A stretch of 64,000 nucleotides of DNA from Bacteroidota bacterium (lineage in GTDB: Bacteria > Bacteroidota > Bacteroidia > Bacteroidales > Bacteroidaceae), in the NCBI GenBank assembly GCA_023426145.1, contig JAFABG010000041.1:21688-85687 (forward strand), written 5' to 3'. A model generated the notes under the pieces. The model made no database searches, had not been told where the DNA came from, and was given only the letters and a program-made list of their open reading frames with translations. Each line of letters opens with the position of its first letter. The stretch's first letter is position 1. Positions 61,472 through 64,000 of this stretch are shown in pieces. The translations under genes and the position numbers were made by a program.

Positions 61472-62722
61472 TTATTTATTTCTTCTTTTCTTAAATAAAG
61501 CTATTGCTTCATTGATGTTCATTTTCTCACCATTCTGGAAGGCCACAATAAAAGCGTCTTTGAATTGTGCTGATATAGAACGCTTAGTACGCAATACTGT
61601 ATTGTAATTTTCAGATTCACCATACGTGTATTTGTAAAGGCCACCTTCTTTATAAAAATCCACGTTTTTAACTCCCTTGAATTGTCTATCATTCTTGGAC
61701 AAAGGTTTAGAGGAGGTTAGTATCTGTATCTTAAACGTTATTTCGCTATTAATAGTTGCATTCTCTGATTTTACTGGTCGTTCGGAAGTGCGTCTAGTAT
61801 TTTCTTTAGGAATGGATTCGGCGATCAAGTCTTGCTCCTTAGGCGTAGAATCGACTTTTTCAGAATCATTCTCTATCTCATTAGCTTCCGTAGAGGGCTC
61901 ATCCGCAGGAATAATAGTTCTACTCACTCCTGTTAGTCTAATTTCTTGTTCTCTTTTATAGTTAAGAAAAGCACGATATATGCCTTTGCCCATTGTGTCT
62001 GCTCCTTGTTCAGAATTTAAATATCGTTCCTCTTCAGGAGTTGAGATAAAACCTAACTCAACAAGAATACTCGGCATAGCACTAGCTTTTAGAACTAAGA
62101 ACCCAGCTTGGTGAACCCCGCGATCTACACGTCTGCAAGTGTGCCGGAATTGTTTCTGAACTAATGAGGCCAAATGTACACTTTGCTCCATATATTTATC
62201 TTGCATGAATTCAAAAATAATATATGATTCAGCAGAATTCGGATTAAAGCCGGCATATCTGGTTTGATAATCACTTTCATAGAGAATAACAGAGTTTTCT
62301 CGCTTAGCAACCTCTAGATTGGCGTTCGACTTAGCCAAACCTAACGTCCATGTTGATGCCCCTTTGGCTGTCCGATTGTTGGCAAGTGCATTGGTGTGAA
62401 CCGAAATAAAAAGATCAGCTTTGGCATTATTGGCTATTTCAGCTCTTCTGTCTAATGGAATAAAAATGTCTCTGTCACGGGTATATATAACTTTGACATC
62501 GTTGCAATTCTGTTTGATTAGATTTCCTAATTTGAGAGCAACGTTAAGATTGATATTTTTTTCTCTTGATGTTTTGCCAATAGCACCTGGATCATGACCT
62601 CCATGACCAGCGTCAATGACTACAACGAAATCTTTTCCCCATAAATCACCGATACATAGGGGAGAAGTGAGTAGCCACAGGCATATAGATAGAAATAATA
62701 TGTATGTTTTATGCGGTTTCAT
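61472..62722 (-). CDS. N-acetylmuramoyl-L-alanine amidase
   Basis: The start at the ATG ending at 62722 gives 416 residues with a signal peptide (about 1-26). The Amidase_3 domain (about 32-240) has zinc ligands in DAGHGGHDPG, the Glu of REKNINL and SVHTNA, and the catalytic Glu of LVELGF. A Glu/Ser/Thr-rich linker follows, then a SPOR-like C-terminus (about 325-416; FKIQILTSSKPLSKND and VAFQNGEKMNINEA), which would send it to septal peptidoglycan. It splits the stem peptide from MurNAc during cell separation. The MCE gene follows 8 bp on. Confidence 0.93.
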   Translation of the reverse strand: MKPHKTYILFLSICLWLLTSPLCIGDLWGKDFVVVIDAGHGGHDPGAIGKTSREKNINLNVALKLGNLIKQNCNDVKVIYTRDRDIFIPLDRRAEIANNAKADLFISVHTNALANNRTAKGASTWTLGLAKSNANLEVAKRENSVILYESDYQTRYAGFNPNSAESYIIFEFMQDKYMEQSVHLASLVQKQFRHTCRRVDRGVHQAGFLVLKASAMPSILVELGFISTPEEERYLNSEQGADTMGKGIYRAFLNYKREQEIRLTGVSRTIIPADEPSTEANEIENDSEKVDSTPKEQDLIAESIPKENTRRTSERPVKSENATINSEITFKIQILTSSKPLSKNDRQFKGVKNVDFYKEGGLYKYTYGESENYNTVLRTKRSISAQFKDAFIVAFQNGEKMNINEAIALFKKRRNK

Positions 62723-62734
62723 ATAAATACAATG

Positions 62735-62742
62735 CAAATGTA
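62735..62742 (-). promoter_or_regulatory. -7 box of the amidase/MCE operon
   Basis: TACATTTG on the minus strand is a perfect -7 box, 13 bp before the ATG; a TTG-like -33 box is weak. Confidence 0.5.
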
Positions 62743-62857
62743 GTAGAATTTTGCTGAAAACTCATGATTTACAATTAAGTTTTGTGTTTTTTTCCGTTTC
62801 AAGAAGGCTTTTTTCCTTAAAACTCTGTTACTTTGCATTGCTAAGAAAAATTATACG

Positions 62858-63754
62858 ATGATGCTTAAGTTTTTGAAGAATTGGACGTTACCCATTGCTA
62901 TGCTCGTAGGTGTCTTTGGATATCAACTGTTTATTTACTTTTCTTTTTTGACTCCGTATCTCATCTTTACGATGCTTTTGCTTACTTTTTGTAAGATTGC
63001 ACCTCGTGATTTGAAGCTTAAACCATTGCATGCTTGGTTATTACTGATTCAGATAGTCGGTGCTCTTTTAGCTTATTTGCTCCTTTTGCGTTTAGATAAA
63101 GTGATAGCTGAGGGGATTATGGTATGTATTATTGGTCCTACAGCAACTTCTGCTGCAGTAATTACTTCTAAGCTAGGAGGGAGTGCAGCTAGTCTGACTA
63201 CATATACGTTGCTAGGTAATATTGCTACAGCCATAACAGTTCCTATACTTTTTCCTTTCATAGAAGTCAATTCTGATGTCAGTTTCTGGATAGCTTTTAT
63301 GGTTATTCTTGGTAAAGTCTTTCCGTTGTTAATTTGCCCCTTTCTTGTTGCTTGGTTGTTAGAACTATATCTTCCTAAAGTCCATAACAAACTACTTGGC
63401 TATCATGAACTTGCTTTTTATTTATGGGCAGTTTCGTTAGCTATTGTTACAGCTCAAACGATGGCGTCGTTGGTGAACGATCCAACAGATGCTTTGAAAA
63501 AAGTATGGATTGCAGTAGCAGCATTGATTGTATGCTGTTTACAGTTCTTTTTTGGTAAGACTTTGGGGGCAGTTTATCATGATCGCATAAGTGGAGGGCA
63601 AGCATTGGGGCAGAAAAATACAATTCTTGCTATTTGGATGGCTCACGCCTATTTAAATCCTTTGTCTTCTGTAGCTCCAGGATCGTATGTTTTGTGGCAA
63701 AACATTATCAACTCATGGCAGCTATGGAAAAAGAGAAAGAATGAGATAAAATAA
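62858..63754 (+). CDS. Bile acid:sodium symporter-type membrane transporter
   Basis: This 298-residue protein has about nine or ten membrane helices. Its layout fits the BASS fold: CIIGPTATSAAVITSKLGGS and TYTLLGNIATAITVPILFPF are the two crossing helices near the sodium and substrate sites. Members carry bile acids, pantoate or other organic anions with Na+; the substrate cannot be told. An ATG one codon in is an alternative start. It is divergent from the amidase gene. Confidence 0.85.
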   Translation: MMLKFLKNWTLPIAMLVGVFGYQLFIYFSFLTPYLIFTMLLLTFCKIAPRDLKLKPLHAWLLLIQIVGALLAYLLLLRLDKVIAEGIMVCIIGPTATSAAVITSKLGGSAASLTTYTLLGNIATAITVPILFPFIEVNSDVSFWIAFMVILGKVFPLLICPFLVAWLLELYLPKVHNKLLGYHELAFYLWAVSLAIVTAQTMASLVNDPTDALKKVWIAVAALIVCCLQFFFGKTLGAVYHDRISGGQALGQKNTILAIWMAHAYLNPLSSVAPGSYVLWQNIINSWQLWKKRKNEIK

Positions 63755-63890
63755 TGAATATAAGATATTGATATTTAGTTATTTGCTGTTTATGTTCATC
63801 TTTTCCTTTGTTTTTCCGATTTTCCTATTAATTCTAATAAATGCGTTTATTTTGTTACCAGTTTGTTACTCGAATAGTGGAAAATCCAAC

Positions 63891-63927
63891 GTAACTGCCC
63901 CCCAGTGTCCAATGTAAATTGCCCCCC
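63891..63927. mobile_element. Possible IS21-family end with repeated terminal motif
   Basis: GTAACTGCCCCCC (63891-63903) and GTAAATTGCCCCCC (63914-63927) repeat the same motif 23 bp apart. IS21-family elements carry such repeated transposase-binding sites starting near TG at their ends. The following 73 bases to the window edge do not show the start of istA. No transposase is visible in the window, so the element would lie to the right. Confidence 0.5.
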
Positions 63928-64000
63928 TGTTTCATTTTTTTCAAATTGATAAAATCATCACTTCCAAAAGTGCTCTGTTCGCTACCAGTATGCTGGGGTT

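Overview
The window comes from a member of the Bacteroidales, most likely the genus Bacteroides. The AT-rich DNA has many promoters of the Bacteroides type (TTTG, about 19-20 bp, then TAnnTTTG). The gene content fits the same genus: SPII lipoproteins, a TonB receptor with STN and regulatory domains plus FecR and an ECF sigma factor, the RprX/RprY two-component pair, DUF4834, DUF4249, DUF6377 and DUF2027 proteins, class II ribonucleotide reductase, and the CBM20-bearing MalQ. No tRNA, rRNA or CRISPR was seen. Nearly all of it is chromosomal core; the only hint of mobile DNA is a possible IS21-like end at the right edge.

Layout. 1-3.0 kb: a cut-off BACON-type lipoprotein, birA, an MmcQ/YjbR protein, YraN, then a small RHH-like gene coupled to tadA. 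2.7-4.5 kb: DUF4834 and the phosphatidylethanolamine pair pssA/psd. 4.7-9.2 kb: dnaE, trxA and a very acidic small protein. 9.4-16.4 kb: a membrane-linked MoxR/DUF58 cluster (RDD, SpoIIM-like, a multi-TM protein, DUF4129, DUF4350, MoxR ATPase, DUF58). 16.4-19.7 kb: an Imm17-like protein, tsaE, a metal ABC permease, an unknown membrane-anchored protein, and aroA. 19.7-22.9 kb: a tandem 22-bp dyad array, the DUF2027/Smr protein, a secreted protein, and a split LysO exporter. 23-29.8 kb: a cell-surface signalling locus (ECF sigma, lipoprotein, FecR, TonB receptor, DUF4249) next to hemW.

30.2-37 kb: an EF-G paralogue with altered GTPase motifs, rprX/rprY, a MarR regulator, and rpsF-rpsR-rplI. 37-43.4 kb: a DUF6377 regulator and a four-gene set (two Gfo/Idh oxidoreductases, DUF1080, sugar isomerase-like) matching the oxidation/elimination route for glycoside breakdown through 3-keto sugars. 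43.5-49.9 kb: an Ala-rich lipoprotein, acyl-CoA ligase, mtaB, an LpxL-like acyltransferase, GT2, mgsA and folB. 50-55 kb: a second 22-bp dyad array, GT4, an acyltransferase and malQ. 55-63.8 kb: nrdJ, a nitroreductase, dnaA, an MCE protein with an N-acetylmuramoyl amidase, and a BASS-type transporter.

The most notable observations are two intergenic arrays with different sequence but the same 22-bp lattice (6-nt arm, 6-nt spacer, 6-nt complementary arm, 4-nt linker), the EF-G paralogue with His to Ser in its G3 motif, and the 3-keto-glycoside gene set with its own membrane regulator.
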